A stretch of DNA of 64,000 nt from Saprospiraceae bacterium (GCA_020630955.1 JAHDIE010000001.1:126040-190039); one strand, 5' to 3'. Positions 8,269 to 18,026 are shown, counted from the stretch's first letter. The notes: generated by a model not told the origin, from the sequence alone. Program-made: numbers and translations.

Positions 8269-11200
8269 ATGCAATTAAGAACTTTTTTAAAACTAATTGC
8301 AACTTCCCTTTTGTTTTTTTATTTCACTTTAGCCAATGCACAGGACTACCTCGGCTATCAATATACTTCAGACAAAACCTTTGAAGAAATTGTACAGATT
8401 GCCGAAGAATATTTTGAAGTAGTCGGCAAAGGAAAAGGTGTCGGTTACAAACAATTTAAAAGATGGGAATATTGGAACAGACGAAATCTCGATGAAAATG
8501 GTAGAGTGATTACTAATCACCACAAACTAAAAGAATTAAACAAATTTAAATCCCAAAATCCAAATACCAGATCCATTGGATCAACCTTTACGGAAATGGG
8601 ACCGGAATCGGCTACCAACACAAGTACTTGGTCTTCACACATAGGTAGAGTTACATCGATTGGGCTTGATCCAAATGATGAAAATCATATTATTGTGGGA
8701 TCATCCTCTGGTGGAGTTTGGAGAACCGATGATTTTGCTGGAAGTTGGACTCCCCTTTTCGATGAGGAAACATTTCTCGATGTCTTTGCCCTGGAGATAA
8801 GTCATTCTAATGCTGATCATTATTTTGTTGGCACCAATGGAGGAGGAGTATTAAAATCAACAGATGCTGGCGCAACATGGAATTCAACAAATGGAATTTC
8901 TACTAACGATGTAATCAACACATTGGTTATGCATCCTACCGATCCAAACACCCTATTTGCAATAGGTCGATGGGCAGGAAAAGTATATCGCTCAACAGAT
9001 GGCGGAGACAACTGGAGTACAGAATTAGATGTTTCTGGACAATTGTACGATTTAGAATTCAAGCCAGGAAATCCAGAAATTGTTTACGTTTCAGGAAAAG
9101 GAACAGTTCACAAATCCACGAATGGAGGTAACTCTTTTTCTGAAATTACCGGTGGCCCTTGGACATCTTCTGGAGTTATTATGATGGGAGTCACACCTAA
9201 TGACGACAATTACCTTTATCTTCTACAAGAAAAAGGTGGTGGCTTTGAAGCTTTATATTTATCAATTGATGAAGGAGCAACTTTTACAACTCAGTCAAAT
9301 GATGATTGCAATTGCAATAATATTATGGGTTATAATCCCAATGAAAATGGTGGTCAAGCACCTAGAGATATGGATATCATCGTTTCCCCGACAAACAAAA
9401 CAATCGTTCATGTTGCTGGTGTCGAAACTTGGAAATCAACAAACTCAGGAGTCGATTGGGATGTAACCACAAGCTGGATAGTTGATGACAATCTACCATT
9501 CATTCACGCAGATTGTGATATTTTAATTTATCATGATAATAAAATATTTGCTGGAACAGATGGAGGGATTTTTTATTCAAATGATGATGCAGATAGCTTT
9601 ACCGATCTTACCACTGGATTAGGAATTAGAGAATTTTATAGAATTGGTGCTTCAGAAACTGAACTTGATAGAGTTTCAGGTGGTTCTCAAGACAATGGAA
9701 CAGGCGTGATCAAGGCGGGAATTTGGTATGACTTTGTTGGAGCAGATGGAATGGAAACTTTTATCAATCATTCCAATGAAGACATCATCTACACTTGCAT
9801 TCAATTTGGAGGTCTTTACAAAACAACCAACGGAGGAAATACTGTTTTTTCTCCAAACCAACCAGCTGGAAGTGGTGCTTGGGTTACTCCTTTAGAACAA
9901 GACCCAATTGACGACAATACTTTATACATTGGAGAAGAACATCTTTGGAAATCAGAAGACGGTGCAAGCAATTGGACTCAAATTTCAAACATAACAACAG
10001 CCAATGCCAACGATGATTTAATCAAAGAAGTTAAAATAGCACCTACTAATTCTGATATCATTTACCTAGCATACAATAAACAATTATTCAAGACAACAAA
10101 TGGTGGCACAAGTTGGAGTGATGTTTCTCCTAGTCCTAATTTTTCAGCAGTAAACTATATTGCAATTCATCCCAATGATGAAAACAGAGTTGCTGTTACT
10201 CTTTCTGGTGTTTCAGAAAAAATAATGGAAACAACGGATGGTGGTACAACATGGACCAATATTACTTTTAATCTTCCTTCCATTGGAGCAGAATGTGTAG
10301 CCTATGAAGCAGATGAAAATGAAGGAATGTATATTGGGATGAACCCTGGATTATATTATAAAGATAATATCAGCGGAAATTCCTGGTCTAATGTCAGTGG
10401 TAATCTTCCAAACGTTGCTGTTGTTGAAGTTGAAATTAGAAATGACATCCTCTATACAGGTACATATGGAAGAGGTCTCTGGAGAAATCCTCTCTCATCT
10501 TCAACAGGCAATTATACTTGCGAAGATGCTCAGGATATTGGAGCCTGCGGATCATACACTACCCTTACCATTGATGAAGGAAACGGAGCTTCGCAAACAG
10601 ATGCAAGCCATGCAGTATGGTACAAGTTTACTCCAGACTTTACTGGATCAATCAATATTTCATCTTGCAACGAAGGTGTAGACACTCGACTATGGATTCA
10701 TGGAGGAGACTGTAATAACCTTACTGTAATAGCATCCAGCGATAGCGATTGTGAAGTCGGTCCCGGTCAGGCAATGAATGCTTCTTCAATTATAAATCTT
10801 GAGGTCACACAAGGGGTACCTATTTACCTAGAGTGGGATAATTTTGGATCTATTGAATCCTTTACTTTTGAATTGGATTTTAATTTAAATTTTTCATGTT
10901 CAGAAGCAATCGATATTGGACCTGGAACTTACACCACTGTTCCTATGACCTTGTGCGGAGGAGGAACTGGTGCATCACAAAGCGGCGCTACCAATGCAGT
11001 ATGGTATGCATTTACAGCACCTGGACCAGGAACCATTGATGTTTACTCTTGTGATGGTGGTATAGATACAAGGCTTTGGATTTACGAAGGTGGTTGTGGA
11101 AACTTAAATCTCGTGGGATCAAGCGATGATGATTGCCAAATGGGACCAGGACAAAACAACTATGCTTCTGAAGTATTGGGTCTTACCATAGAGGACGATC

Positions 11201-11529
11201 AGGTATTGTATATACAATGGGATGATAGATGGTCGCCTGCAAGTTTTGAGTTTGTTATCGAATTTGAGAGCAGTTGTGTTTCAGAATTTTCCTTTGCCAA
11301 TGGTAATCCATTGACTGGAATACAAAATTCTAACGCAGACTATGAAACAAATGGTATCATAGAATCAAATCAGGCTATTGTGCAACCAGCAGAAGTTGAA
11401 TATGATTCAGGAACATCTATAGAACTCCTTGAAGGATTTGAAGTTCGGACCGGTGCTGTTTTTACCGCATTCATAGATGGTTGCGGAAATCTAATACTTC
11501 CTGGACAATCTGAAGAAAAAGATCAATAA
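8269..11529 (+). CDS. Secreted BNR/sortilin-like propeller protein, copy 1
   Basis: A 1,086-residue secreted protein with signal peptide 1-25 (ends ANAQ). Residues about 90-745 contain repeated BNR/Asp-box motifs (STDGGDNWS, STNGGNSFS, TTDGGTTWT), as in VPS10/sortilin-like propellers. Two tandem ~125-residue PPC-like beta domains follow (from about 748 and 874), each with AVWY, TRLWI and a conserved Cys pair. The last ~80 residues resemble the 3-coathanger (GCX) tail: NPLTG, YDSGTSIELLEGFEV, DGCGN. No T9SS type A domain is present. It is a close paralogue of the next gene, which lies 232 bases downstream. Probably surface-exposed; binding target or enzymatic activity unknown. Confidence 0.88.
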   Translation: MQLRTFLKLIATSLLFFYFTLANAQDYLGYQYTSDKTFEEIVQIAEEYFEVVGKGKGVGYKQFKRWEYWNRRNLDENGRVITNHHKLKELNKFKSQNPNTRSIGSTFTEMGPESATNTSTWSSHIGRVTSIGLDPNDENHIIVGSSSGGVWRTDDFAGSWTPLFDEETFLDVFALEISHSNADHYFVGTNGGGVLKSTDAGATWNSTNGISTNDVINTLVMHPTDPNTLFAIGRWAGKVYRSTDGGDNWSTELDVSGQLYDLEFKPGNPEIVYVSGKGTVHKSTNGGNSFSEITGGPWTSSGVIMMGVTPNDDNYLYLLQEKGGGFEALYLSIDEGATFTTQSNDDCNCNNIMGYNPNENGGQAPRDMDIIVSPTNKTIVHVAGVETWKSTNSGVDWDVTTSWIVDDNLPFIHADCDILIYHDNKIFAGTDGGIFYSNDDADSFTDLTTGLGIREFYRIGASETELDRVSGGSQDNGTGVIKAGIWYDFVGADGMETFINHSNEDIIYTCIQFGGLYKTTNGGNTVFSPNQPAGSGAWVTPLEQDPIDDNTLYIGEEHLWKSEDGASNWTQISNITTANANDDLIKEVKIAPTNSDIIYLAYNKQLFKTTNGGTSWSDVSPSPNFSAVNYIAIHPNDENRVAVTLSGVSEKIMETTDGGTTWTNITFNLPSIGAECVAYEADENEGMYIGMNPGLYYKDNISGNSWSNVSGNLPNVAVVEVEIRNDILYTGTYGRGLWRNPLSSSTGNYTCEDAQDIGACGSYTTLTIDEGNGASQTDASHAVWYKFTPDFTGSINISSCNEGVDTRLWIHGGDCNNLTVIASSDSDCEVGPGQAMNASSIINLEVTQGVPIYLEWDNFGSIESFTFELDFNLNFSCSEAIDIGPGTYTTVPMTLCGGGTGASQSGATNAVWYAFTAPGPGTIDVYSCDGGIDTRLWIYEGGCGNLNLVGSSDDDCQMGPGQNNYASEVLGLTIEDDQVLYIQWDDRWSPASFEFVIEFESSCVSEFSFANGNPLTGIQNSNADYETNGIIESNQAIVQPAEVEYDSGTSIELLEGFEVRTGAVFTAFIDGCGNLILPGQSEEKDQ

Positions 11530-11537
11530 TCAGGACA

Positions 11538-11666
11538 TAGCCAAGTCCAATTTTAGGCTTGGCTAAGGATAGAAAATACAGTTAGAGGACATTGCCTTCG
11601 GTGAATTCTAACTCATCAAAATGTAAATCATCTTACATTTAAAAGCCGAAATATGGTGCTTTTTTA
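11538..11666 (+). other. Hairpin-rich spacer between the BNR paralogues
   Basis: Four successive inverted repeats follow copy 1: 11,538-11,545 with 11,558-11,565 (TAGCCAAG/CTTGGCTA); 11,580-11,586 with 11,607-11,613 (AGTTAGA/TCTAACT, with further internal pairing around a TTC loop); 11,619-11,626 with 11,633-11,640 (AAATGTAA/TTACATTT); and a weak terminator-like AAAAGCC...GGTGCTTTTTT at about 11,641-11,666. The last may end transcription, while the others may stabilise the upstream mRNA or form a small RNA. Confidence 0.5.
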
Positions 11667-11761
11667 ATATAAGTATGTCAAATCTCTAGCATATAGCACA
11701 GTTATTGTATTACAAATAAGTCGTAAAGATTATTTTTTAACTCCAATAACTACCTACTTCC

Positions 11762-14700
11762 ATGCAATTACAAACTTTAACAAGTATAATTGCAACACTC
11801 CTGTTTTGTTTACCGCTTATTCAAGTGGCTGGTCAAGATTACTTAGGTTATCAATATACCTCTGAAAAAACATATGAAGAGATTGTTGATATAGCCAATG
11901 AATACTTTTCCATAATTGGTACAGGAAAAGGAGTTGGATATAAGCAGTTTAAAAGATGGGAATATTGGAACAGCAGGAATCTTGACAAAAATGGAAGGAT
12001 TATTTCCAATGCAACTACTTTAAAGGAGCTTAAAAAATTTTATCAAGAAAACCCGAACTCAAGAAATATTGGGACCACGTTCACCGAAATGGGTCCACAT
12101 TCAGCCGTTAATACAAGTACTTGGTCATCACACATCGGTAGAGTTACTTCTATCGGAATTGATCCAAATGACGATAACCATATTATTATTGGTTCACCTT
12201 CAGGAGGTGTTTGGAGAACGGAAGATTTCGCAGAAAATTGGACTCCATTATTCGACAATGAAGCATTTCTGAATGTATTCTCTTTGGAAATTAGCCATGC
12301 TAATGCTGACCATTATTATGTTGGGACCAACGGAGGAGGCATTTTAAAGTCAGAAGATGGTGGAATATCATGGGAATCTACAAATGGCATTGAAACCAAT
12401 GATGTAATCAATACATTGGAGATGCATCCCACCAATTCAAACATTTTGTTTGCTATTGGAAGATGGCAAGGAAAAGTGTATCGTTCCATTGATGGAGGAA
12501 ATAATTGGTCCACAGTTTTAGACATCTCGGGTCAATTGTATGACCTTGAATTCAAACCAGATAATCCAGAAATCATTTATATTTCAGGGAAAGGAAAAGT
12601 TTATAAATCTACCAATTCAGGACAATCCTTTAGCAACATTACAACGGGTCCTTGGACATCAACTGGAGTGATCATGATGGGTGTAACACCTCATGATTCC
12701 AATTATCTTTATTTACTTCAAGAAAAAAGTGGTGGATTTGGAGCCTTATACCTTTCAACAGATGCAGGACTATCATTTAGCACACAATCAACTGATGATT
12801 GTAACTGTAATAATATTCTTGGATATAATATTGAAGAGGGAGGTGGCCAGGCTCCAAGAGATATGGACATCATTGTTTCTCCGACAGACAAAACCATCAT
12901 CCATGTAGCAGGAGTTGAGACTTGGAAATCCACAAATTCTGGTATTGATTGGAATGTTACCACCAGTTGGTTAGTGGATGACGATCTACCATTTATTCAT
13001 GCTGATTGTGATATTTTAATTTATCATAACGACAAAATTTTCGCTGGTACAGATGGAGGGATCTTTTACTCAAATGATGATGCTGATAGTTTCACAGATC
13101 TAACAACTGGTCTTGGAGTGAGAGAGTTTTACAGAATTGGAGTTTCTGAAACAGATGTAGACAGAGTCTCTGGTGGATCTCAGGACAATGGAACAGGCGT
13201 AATCAAATCAGGTACTTGGTATGATTTTGCGGGAGCAGATGGCATGGAGACTTTTATTAGTCATGCCAATAAGGATATTATTTATACCTGTATTCAATAC
13301 GGAGGTCTCTACAAATCCATCAATGGGGGCACGACAGTCTTTTCACCCAATCAGCCAGCTGGAACTGGAGCCTGGGTAACTCCGCTAGAACAAGACCCAA
13401 ACGATGCTAATACGCTTTACATTGGAGAATCGCATCTATGGAAATCAATTGATGAAGCAAATAGCTGGACTCAGATTTCTAATATAACGACAGCCAACGA
13501 CAATGACAATAAAATAAAAGAACTGAAAATTGCTCCTACCAATAGTGATTATATCTACTTAGCCTATAAGGAGCAATTGTTTAAAACAATAAATGGCGGA
13601 ACCAGTTGGACGGATATTTCTCCTGATGTAGTATTTTCAAACATCAACTACATTGCCATCCATCCAGAAGACGAAAATAGGATTTCTATAACCCTTTCTG
13701 GTGCCTCTGAGAAAGTTATGGAAACTACCGATGGTGGATCCAATTGGACAGACATAAGCTCTAATCTTCCAGCTATAACTGCAGAATGTGTAGCCTATGA
13801 AGCAGGTGATACCGATGGTATGTACATTGGAATGCGTCCTGGAATCTTTTATAAAGATATTATGAGTGGATCAAGTTGGTCTTCGGTTTCTGGTAATCTT
13901 CCAAACGCAAACATTGTTGAGATTGAAATTAGAAATGATATTTTGTACGCTGCAACTTATGGACGTGGTCTTTGGAAAAACCCACTAACTTCTGCCATCG
14001 GTAACTACACTTGTGTAGATGCACAAGAAATCAGTGGATGCAACGGAAGCTATACTACCCTTCCCCTCAATCAAGGTAACGGCGCTACCCAGCCTGATGC
14101 AAATCATGCCGTGTGGTACAAATATAATCCTGAATATTCTGGTATGCTAAGTGTTAGTTCGTGCAATAGTGGTGTCAACACAAGATTATGGATTCATGAT
14201 GGGGATTGCAACAACCTTTCGGTAAATAACTTTAGTGATGACGAATGTGAAATAGGACCAGGAGAAGAACTTTCGGCTGCCTCAATATTTAATATATTCG
14301 TTGAAAAAGACAAACCCATTTACCTAGAGTGGGATGATCACAATGCTTCAGCCGCTTTTACTTTTGAGATTGAGTTAAGTCTTAATTTTTCATGTTCAGA
14401 AGCACTGAGTATATCATCTGGAAATTATACAGCACCTAAGCTCACACATTGTGGAGGAGGAACTGGAGCTACTGAGGATAACGCTACAAACGCAGCATGG
14501 TACAAAATTGAAATTCCCAAAGATGGGACTTTAAGTGTCTACTCTTGTGACGGGGGAACTGACACCAGGCTCCATATCCGCGAAGGAACTTGCGAAAACT
14601 TAAATGCAATCGGATATAGCGATGATGACTGTCAAATGGCAGAAGGTCAAAGTGCTTATGCTTCTGAAGTATTGGATTTGAATGTTACAGAAGGACAAAT

Positions 14701-15025
14701 TATTTTCATTGAATGGGATGACCGATGGTCTTCGAATAGCTTCGAATTTGTCGTGGAATACAACCCCATTTGTGAATCGGAATATTCAATAAATAACGGG
14801 AACCCTCTGACAGGCTTAATAACTACAAATGCTGAATATGAAACCGATGGTATCATCCAATCAAGTCAGCAAATCGATGAATCAACAACAGTAATTTACA
14901 ATTCAGGTACCTCCGTCGAGTTATTAGCCGGATTTGAAATTGGTGTTGGATCAAGCATTCATATCTTATCAGATGGATGCGATGATCTTCTGCAATCAGA
15001 TCAACCAATAAACGAAAACAAATAA
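11762..15025 (+). CDS. Secreted BNR/sortilin-like propeller protein, copy 2
   Basis: A 1,087-residue paralogue of the preceding gene with the same order throughout: signal peptide (ends VAGQ), a short N-terminal region (DYLGYQYTS, FKRWEYWN), BNR/Asp-box propeller, two PPC-like domains and a GCX-type tail (YNSGTSVELLAGFEI, DGCDD). Long stretches align without gaps to copy 1, and the two differ in length by one residue. This indicates a tandem duplication followed by divergence, with the most change in the signal peptide, the PPC loops and the extreme C-terminus. It carries no recognisable catalytic motif. A terminator follows at 15,110. Confidence 0.88.
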   Translation: MQLQTLTSIIATLLFCLPLIQVAGQDYLGYQYTSEKTYEEIVDIANEYFSIIGTGKGVGYKQFKRWEYWNSRNLDKNGRIISNATTLKELKKFYQENPNSRNIGTTFTEMGPHSAVNTSTWSSHIGRVTSIGIDPNDDNHIIIGSPSGGVWRTEDFAENWTPLFDNEAFLNVFSLEISHANADHYYVGTNGGGILKSEDGGISWESTNGIETNDVINTLEMHPTNSNILFAIGRWQGKVYRSIDGGNNWSTVLDISGQLYDLEFKPDNPEIIYISGKGKVYKSTNSGQSFSNITTGPWTSTGVIMMGVTPHDSNYLYLLQEKSGGFGALYLSTDAGLSFSTQSTDDCNCNNILGYNIEEGGGQAPRDMDIIVSPTDKTIIHVAGVETWKSTNSGIDWNVTTSWLVDDDLPFIHADCDILIYHNDKIFAGTDGGIFYSNDDADSFTDLTTGLGVREFYRIGVSETDVDRVSGGSQDNGTGVIKSGTWYDFAGADGMETFISHANKDIIYTCIQYGGLYKSINGGTTVFSPNQPAGTGAWVTPLEQDPNDANTLYIGESHLWKSIDEANSWTQISNITTANDNDNKIKELKIAPTNSDYIYLAYKEQLFKTINGGTSWTDISPDVVFSNINYIAIHPEDENRISITLSGASEKVMETTDGGSNWTDISSNLPAITAECVAYEAGDTDGMYIGMRPGIFYKDIMSGSSWSSVSGNLPNANIVEIEIRNDILYAATYGRGLWKNPLTSAIGNYTCVDAQEISGCNGSYTTLPLNQGNGATQPDANHAVWYKYNPEYSGMLSVSSCNSGVNTRLWIHDGDCNNLSVNNFSDDECEIGPGEELSAASIFNIFVEKDKPIYLEWDDHNASAAFTFEIELSLNFSCSEALSISSGNYTAPKLTHCGGGTGATEDNATNAAWYKIEIPKDGTLSVYSCDGGTDTRLHIREGTCENLNAIGYSDDDCQMAEGQSAYASEVLDLNVTEGQIIFIEWDDRWSSNSFEFVVEYNPICESEYSINNGNPLTGLITTNAEYETDGIIQSSQQIDESTTVIYNSGTSVELLAGFEIGVGSSIHILSDGCDDLLQSDQPINENK

Positions 15026-15109
15026 AAACTTTAACACTTATGTTTACATTTACAAAAGTGAGTAATACTAGTACATTCATGCTGTTTACATAATGGAAAT
15101 GTATCACAC

Positions 15110-15132
15110 CTAGGGTTTTCCCTTAGTTTTTT
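15110..15132 (+). terminator. Probable terminator after BNR copy 2
   Basis: CTAGGG (15,110-15,115), loop TTTT and CCCTTAG (15,120-15,126) pair with one bulged T, and are followed by six T residues (15,127-15,132). The stem is short but G+C-centred, 85 bases after the stop codon. Confidence 0.55.
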
Positions 15133-15146
15133 ATGCTTCAAAAAAC

Positions 15147-15171
15147 TACTTTTGCCGACCTCAAACGGCAA
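15147..15171 (+). promoter_or_regulatory. Candidate -7 element and start-proximal hairpin
   Basis: TACTTTTG at 15,147-15,154 matches the -7 consensus TAnnTTTG and is followed by C, as is common in Bacteroidota. It overlaps an inverted repeat, TTGCCG (15,152-15,157) with CGGCAA (15,166-15,171), that ends 3 bases before the ATG at 15,175. No -33 TTG is seen at the expected distance. The repeat could be an operator, or part of a short leader. Confidence 0.45.
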
Positions 15172-15174
15172 TGA

Positions 15175-16374
15175 ATGAAAGTGAAATTCGAAAAACTGAT
15201 CTTTACCTTTATTTTATTATTTACCATTAATTTGTGCCAATCACAAATGGTCTTAAATGGTCAAAAGGTAAAAGTCCCAAAAACTCAAATTGAATTAGTC
15301 CTAGGAAGTAAAGATAGAATTCCAATTAAAAAATTAAGAGATCAAAATAGAAGTTTGAATACTTGTACCAATGTTTCAAACTTTGTTCCCAATTATGACT
15401 CAGACATGCCAATAGCAGCACAAAATGCTTTTAATTACGCCCTTGATATACTTGAAGACATTTTCGTTTCTGATGTAAATATCACATTAGATATCAATTG
15501 GGAAGATATTCCTGGAAATGCTATTGGTACTGCTGGTTCAAGTTTTTGGAGAGCCAATTTTTCTTTTTTTCCTGAATTTGGAAAGTGGTATCCTGAAGCG
15601 CTTACAAATATATATAACGGATCACAATTTAACAGTAGTGCAGATATCGAGGTTAATTTAGATTCCAGTACAAATTGGTATTTTGGAACCAACGGGAACC
15701 CAGCTTGGAATCAAGTTGATTTGGTAACCGTAATCATTCATGAAGTAAGTCATGGTTTGGGGTTTGCTGGAACTGTCTTTTCGAATGGAACCCCATCTTC
15801 AACAACCATTGGTTGGTCCAACTTACCCAATATATTCGACCCTTTTGTTGAAGATGGAAACGGTGTCCAAACGATGACCTTGCCGAATAACACACAAACA
15901 TTATTAGATGCCTTAACGAGTGATGACTTGTTCTTTAATGGAATCTATACAAATGGATCCAATGGCGGTGCGCCTCCTCAATTAAAATCAGACAACCCTT
16001 ATGTACAAGGATCCTCTTATAGCCATCTTGATGATGGGTTTTCAAATGAGGCATTGAGATCATTTATTGTAACCGGTGACGCCATTCATGATTTGGACAT
16101 TTTGGGTGTTTCCATGATGAGAGATTTGGGTTGGGAAGTTTGCAATGATAGTTGCCCGGCTGAGATGACCATTGCAAATAATAATGAATTAGAAGGAAAC
16201 CAAAGTTTTCAATCAGCCTTTGAATCTGATGGTGACATTGAATCTTTACAAAATATTCAAGGTGGTATAGATGTCATTTATGATTCCAAAACGAGCGTTG
16301 AACTATTAATTGGTTTTGAAGTAAATGCAAATTCCAATTTTGAAGCAACTATTGATGGTTGCGGCAATAATTAA
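15175..16374 (+). CDS. Secreted HExxH metalloprotease-like protein with GCX tail
   Basis: A 399-residue protein with signal peptide (ends CQSQ). The motif IHEVSHGLGF (His189, Glu190, His193) is that of zinc-metallopeptidase-like secreted proteins with HEIGHGLGF cores; the HExxHxxGxxH third histidine of metzincins is absent (Gly at that place), so the third ligand must lie elsewhere. The C-terminal ~65 residues (YDSKTSVELLIGFEV, DGCGNN at the very end) are the same tail type as in the two upstream BNR proteins. This shared tail, together with adjacency and orientation, suggests a common surface-export or anchoring route. It converges on the arginase gene with only 8 bases between them. Confidence 0.85.
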   Translation: MKVKFEKLIFTFILLFTINLCQSQMVLNGQKVKVPKTQIELVLGSKDRIPIKKLRDQNRSLNTCTNVSNFVPNYDSDMPIAAQNAFNYALDILEDIFVSDVNITLDINWEDIPGNAIGTAGSSFWRANFSFFPEFGKWYPEALTNIYNGSQFNSSADIEVNLDSSTNWYFGTNGNPAWNQVDLVTVIIHEVSHGLGFAGTVFSNGTPSSTTIGWSNLPNIFDPFVEDGNGVQTMTLPNNTQTLLDALTSDDLFFNGIYTNGSNGGAPPQLKSDNPYVQGSSYSHLDDGFSNEALRSFIVTGDAIHDLDILGVSMMRDLGWEVCNDSCPAEMTIANNNELEGNQSFQSAFESDGDIESLQNIQGGIDVIYDSKTSVELLIGFEVNANSNFEATIDGCGNN

Positions 16375-16382
16375 TTAACCAA

Positions 16383-17324
16383 TTATCCAAATATTGTATT
16401 GACAACTTCAAAGGCAGTCTCGGCCATTTTATTTCCTTTGTTATCAAGAAGTGGATTGATTTCTACCACTTCAAAACAAACAACTTTTTCTGACTTCATT
16501 ATACTCTGAATAATCTCGATCACCTCATATTGATCAAAACCCTTAGGTACCGGGGTTCCTGTTCCATAAGAAATTAAATCACAGTCCAAACTATCTACGT
16601 CAAATGATAAATAGATCATTTCACAGTTTTTAAGCTTTTCTAAAGCCTCATCCACACAAACAGATATACTCCTATGCCTTAATTCTTCCACCCTATAATT
16701 TGAAATATTATATTTCTCCATTTGCTTATCTTCAGGTATTTCAGTATCTCGAACACCGAAGAAAACAATATTTTCAGCTTTGATTTTTGCACCATCTTTC
16801 CCAATGTTTTTCATTGCAGTCCAGTGCTTGAGTGTACCTTCTGAAAGTTGATTTACCTGATGATCAAGATTATCATCTGCAATGGCCGCACCCAAAGGCA
16901 TTCCATGTATATTACCAGAAGGAGATGTATAAGGAGAATGAAGATCAGCATGAGCATCGATCCAAATCACCCCTAGTTCTTTATTCGGATAAGCTGCTTT
17001 AACACCACTAATGGTACCCAAAGCGGATGAATGATCACCAGATAACACCAAAGGAAACAAACCTTCATCAAGCACCCTATTAACAGCCATACTAACTCGA
17101 GTGCACTGTTCTACTACAAACGAAATTCTTTTAGCAAAAGAATTTTTTACCATGTCATAGATGCTTTCATTATGCGTCAATACATCCACAGAATCATGGC
17201 GATTAAAAAAATCATTGTCCTGATTGATGGCAGCAATTTCCATGGCATCAATGCCCATATCTGATCCCCTGGTCCCTGCACCGATATCTGACCTATTCTT
17301 TATTAACTTAATTGATTTCCTCAT
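16383..17324 (-). CDS. rocF: Arginase
   Basis: A 313-residue ureohydrolase. All manganese-binding motifs are present: GDHS (His98), DAHAD (Asp123, His125, Asp127) and DVDSLD (Asp242, Asp244). The segment SPSGNIHGMPLG after DAHADLHSPYT is the arginase form rather than the agmatinase or formimidoylglutamase form. It hydrolyses L-arginine to ornithine and urea in the cytoplasm. No urease or proline-pathway genes are next to it. It is divergent from lspA across 55 bases and convergent with the metalloprotease gene. The ATG at 17,324 is the only sensible start. Confidence 0.93.
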   Translation of the reverse strand: MRKSIKLIKNRSDIGAGTRGSDMGIDAMEIAAINQDNDFFNRHDSVDVLTHNESIYDMVKNSFAKRISFVVEQCTRVSMAVNRVLDEGLFPLVLSGDHSSALGTISGVKAAYPNKELGVIWIDAHADLHSPYTSPSGNIHGMPLGAAIADDNLDHQVNQLSEGTLKHWTAMKNIGKDGAKIKAENIVFFGVRDTEIPEDKQMEKYNISNYRVEELRHRSISVCVDEALEKLKNCEMIYLSFDVDSLDCDLISYGTGTPVPKGFDQYEVIEIIQSIMKSEKVVCFEVVEINPLLDNKGNKMAETAFEVVNTIFG

Positions 17325-17379
17325 GCTTACAAAGAAATTAAATTAACTAAGATTAAACAACATATTATATCTTTGATCT

Positions 17380-17928
17380 GTGAAAAATCACCATTTAAAA
17401 TTTATTTTACTTTTTATATTTTTCTTTTCTGGGTGCTCATTAGATCTTAAGACAAAAGATATCATCAATAAAAAGCTAAAAGAAAGATCTATTCCAGTCA
17501 TTGAAAATTATTTCAATTTCACCTACGTAGAAAATCATGCTATTGCCTTTGGTATGTTTAATAATTTGGAAAGAAAATATCGCATGCCCTTAATTTTTTT
17601 ACTTCCTTTTCTTACTACACTCTTTGGCTTTTATCTAATCTGGCGCCTAAGAGAGGCAAAGTTTAGTATCCTTTTGCCTTTGTTTTTAATCATAGCCGGA
17701 GCCTATGGAAATATCCTTGATCGAGCAATGAATGGCTTTGTAACTGATTTTTTACATGTTCACTACCATCATAAATATAATTTCTATGTATTTAATGTAG
17801 CGGACGTATTGGTTAACATAGGAGTCATTCTGCTCTTGCTTCAATTTAAACAATTCAATGCTTTGATTGATGGAGTATTTAGTAGAGAAAAAGATGCTAA
17901 AGTGAGTGAAATCAATAAGCTCAGTTAA
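17380..17928 (+). CDS. lspA: Signal peptidase II-like protein (GTG start)
   Basis: A 182-residue, four-helix membrane protein matching LspA. NHAIAFGMF corresponds to the N-x-A-A-F block. GNILDR (Asp114) and FNVADV (Asp142) carry the two catalytic aspartates, with NGFVTDFL between them. LspA cleaves signal peptides of lipoproteins at the inner membrane. The start is GTG at 17,380, since no in-frame ATG exists before the catalytic core. The N-terminal SGCS looks like a lipobox but lies in the first helix, before the LDLKTK block that matches the lDxxtK motif. The sequence is fairly divergent, and a second lspA elsewhere in the genome is possible. Confidence 0.85.
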   Translation: MKNHHLKFILLFIFFFSGCSLDLKTKDIINKKLKERSIPVIENYFNFTYVENHAIAFGMFNNLERKYRMPLIFLLPFLTTLFGFYLIWRLREAKFSILLPLFLIIAGAYGNILDRAMNGFVTDFLHVHYHHKYNFYVFNVADVLVNIGVILLLLQFKQFNALIDGVFSREKDAKVSEINKLS

Positions 17929-18026
17929 ATTCTAGATTTTTTTAAAAAAAATATTGAATCACATAGGGGGTTGAACCAATTTTACTGTCTATTAAACAAA
18001 GGGTGTTGAAAATTATTCAAAAAATA
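17929..18026. other. Gap after lspA
   Basis: About 100 AT-rich bases leading to the first terminator; only a small inverted repeat (TTGAA 18,006-18,010 with TTCAA 18,016-18,020) is visible. It belongs to a 478-base stretch without a protein gene (17,929-18,406). Confidence 0.3.

Noticed and set aside
17368..17375. TATCTTTG, a perfect -7 consensus just before lspA
   Set aside because: It would start transcription at or inside the GTG start codon and has no -33 TTG, so it is more likely chance, unless the mRNA is leaderless.
17380..17440. SGCS near the start of lspA as a lipobox
   Set aside because: The rest of the protein is a four-helix LspA with both catalytic Asp residues; the Cys lies in the first membrane helix.
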